From positions 1-45,367 of the forward strand of contig JAAUSR010000039.1 in assembly GCA_012032555.1 (NCBI GenBank): 45,367 nt of DNA, given 5' to 3'. The notes below the pieces were generated by a model. It worked only from the letters and a program-made list of their open reading frames with translations. It had not been told where the DNA came from and did not search any database. The position numbers and the translations under genes are program-made. Below, piece by piece: positions 45,313 through 45,367 of the stretch (position 1 is its first letter; each line of letters begins with the position of its first letter). The DNA is from Thioploca sp. Its GTDB lineage: Bacteria > Pseudomonadota > Gammaproteobacteria > Beggiatoales > Beggiatoaceae.

Positions 45313-45367
45313 CACTGCCCTTAAGTTAAGGATTCTTCTCCCCCTCCTTACTAAGGAGGGGGCTGGG
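45313..45367. mobile_element. Second copy of the 155-bp MITE, cut by the window end
   Basis: CACTGCCCTTAAGTTAAG at 45313-45330 matches the 18-bp end of the element at 17643 at 17 positions, followed by the same inner CCCCCTCCTTACTAAGGAGG hairpin. The other end lies outside the window. Confidence 0.75.

Overview
The window looks like a chromosomal segment of a sulfur-oxidising, nitrogen-fixing gammaproteobacterium, most likely a Beggiatoa/Thioploca/Thiomargarita-type member of the Thiotrichales. This is inferred from content, not proved: a NifL/NifA pair next to a full rnfABCDGEH operon, a tusA-dsrE2 sulfur-trafficking pair next to a siroheme synthase, AT-rich DNA, very large repeat-rich surface proteins, and many small accessory genes (DUF559, Uma2, DUF29, toxin-antitoxin) set among short palindromic repeats and dead insertion sequences.

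Layout. 1-3.7 kb is an accessory zone: a DUF559 gene cut by an IS66-family element (with inverted repeats and an 8-base target duplication), a RelE-type toxin-antitoxin pair, a second DUF559 gene bounded by palindromic repeats, and a dying IS5-type transposase. 4.0-10.3 kb holds a type I-secreted FecR/cadherin-like/RTX adhesin (frameshifted) followed by a TolC-family outer-membrane channel. 10.3-16.4 kb holds a cation diffusion facilitator, then on the minus strand a retropepsin-like protease, nadC, a CHASE2 nucleotide cyclase and a DUF928 protein, plus a possible Rpn-like nuclease. 16.4-18.2 kb is repeats, a HigBA-type toxin-antitoxin pair with a clear promoter, a 155-bp MITE and an ISKra4-type remnant.

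18.2-27 kb is the metabolic core. nifL (split by one base) and nifA run leftward and rnfABCDGEH runs rightward. The shared control region holds two perfect NifA sites (TGT-N10-ACA) flanked by two outward-facing sigma-54 promoters. The arrangement predicts that NifA controls both its own operon and the ion-driven electron supply to nitrogenase.

27-36.2 kb is surface protein territory on the minus strand: a filamentous-haemagglutinin-type exoprotein and a giant protein of about 2150 residues (20 FG-GAP-like repeats, a chitobiase-C-like domain, Ig-like segments, and a clan CD cysteine-protease-like domain), now split into three frames. 36.2-41.7 kb has an IS4-type remnant, an unknown gene, DUF29, a glycosyltransferase and an O-antigen ligase-like protein, a Uma2 nuclease and fragments. 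41.4-45.1 kb has glcE, dsrE2, tusA and cysG. The window ends in an antitoxin remnant interrupted by a second copy of the MITE.

Five genes carry apparent single-base deletions, mostly in short homopolymers. They may be assembly errors or real decay; raw reads would decide.
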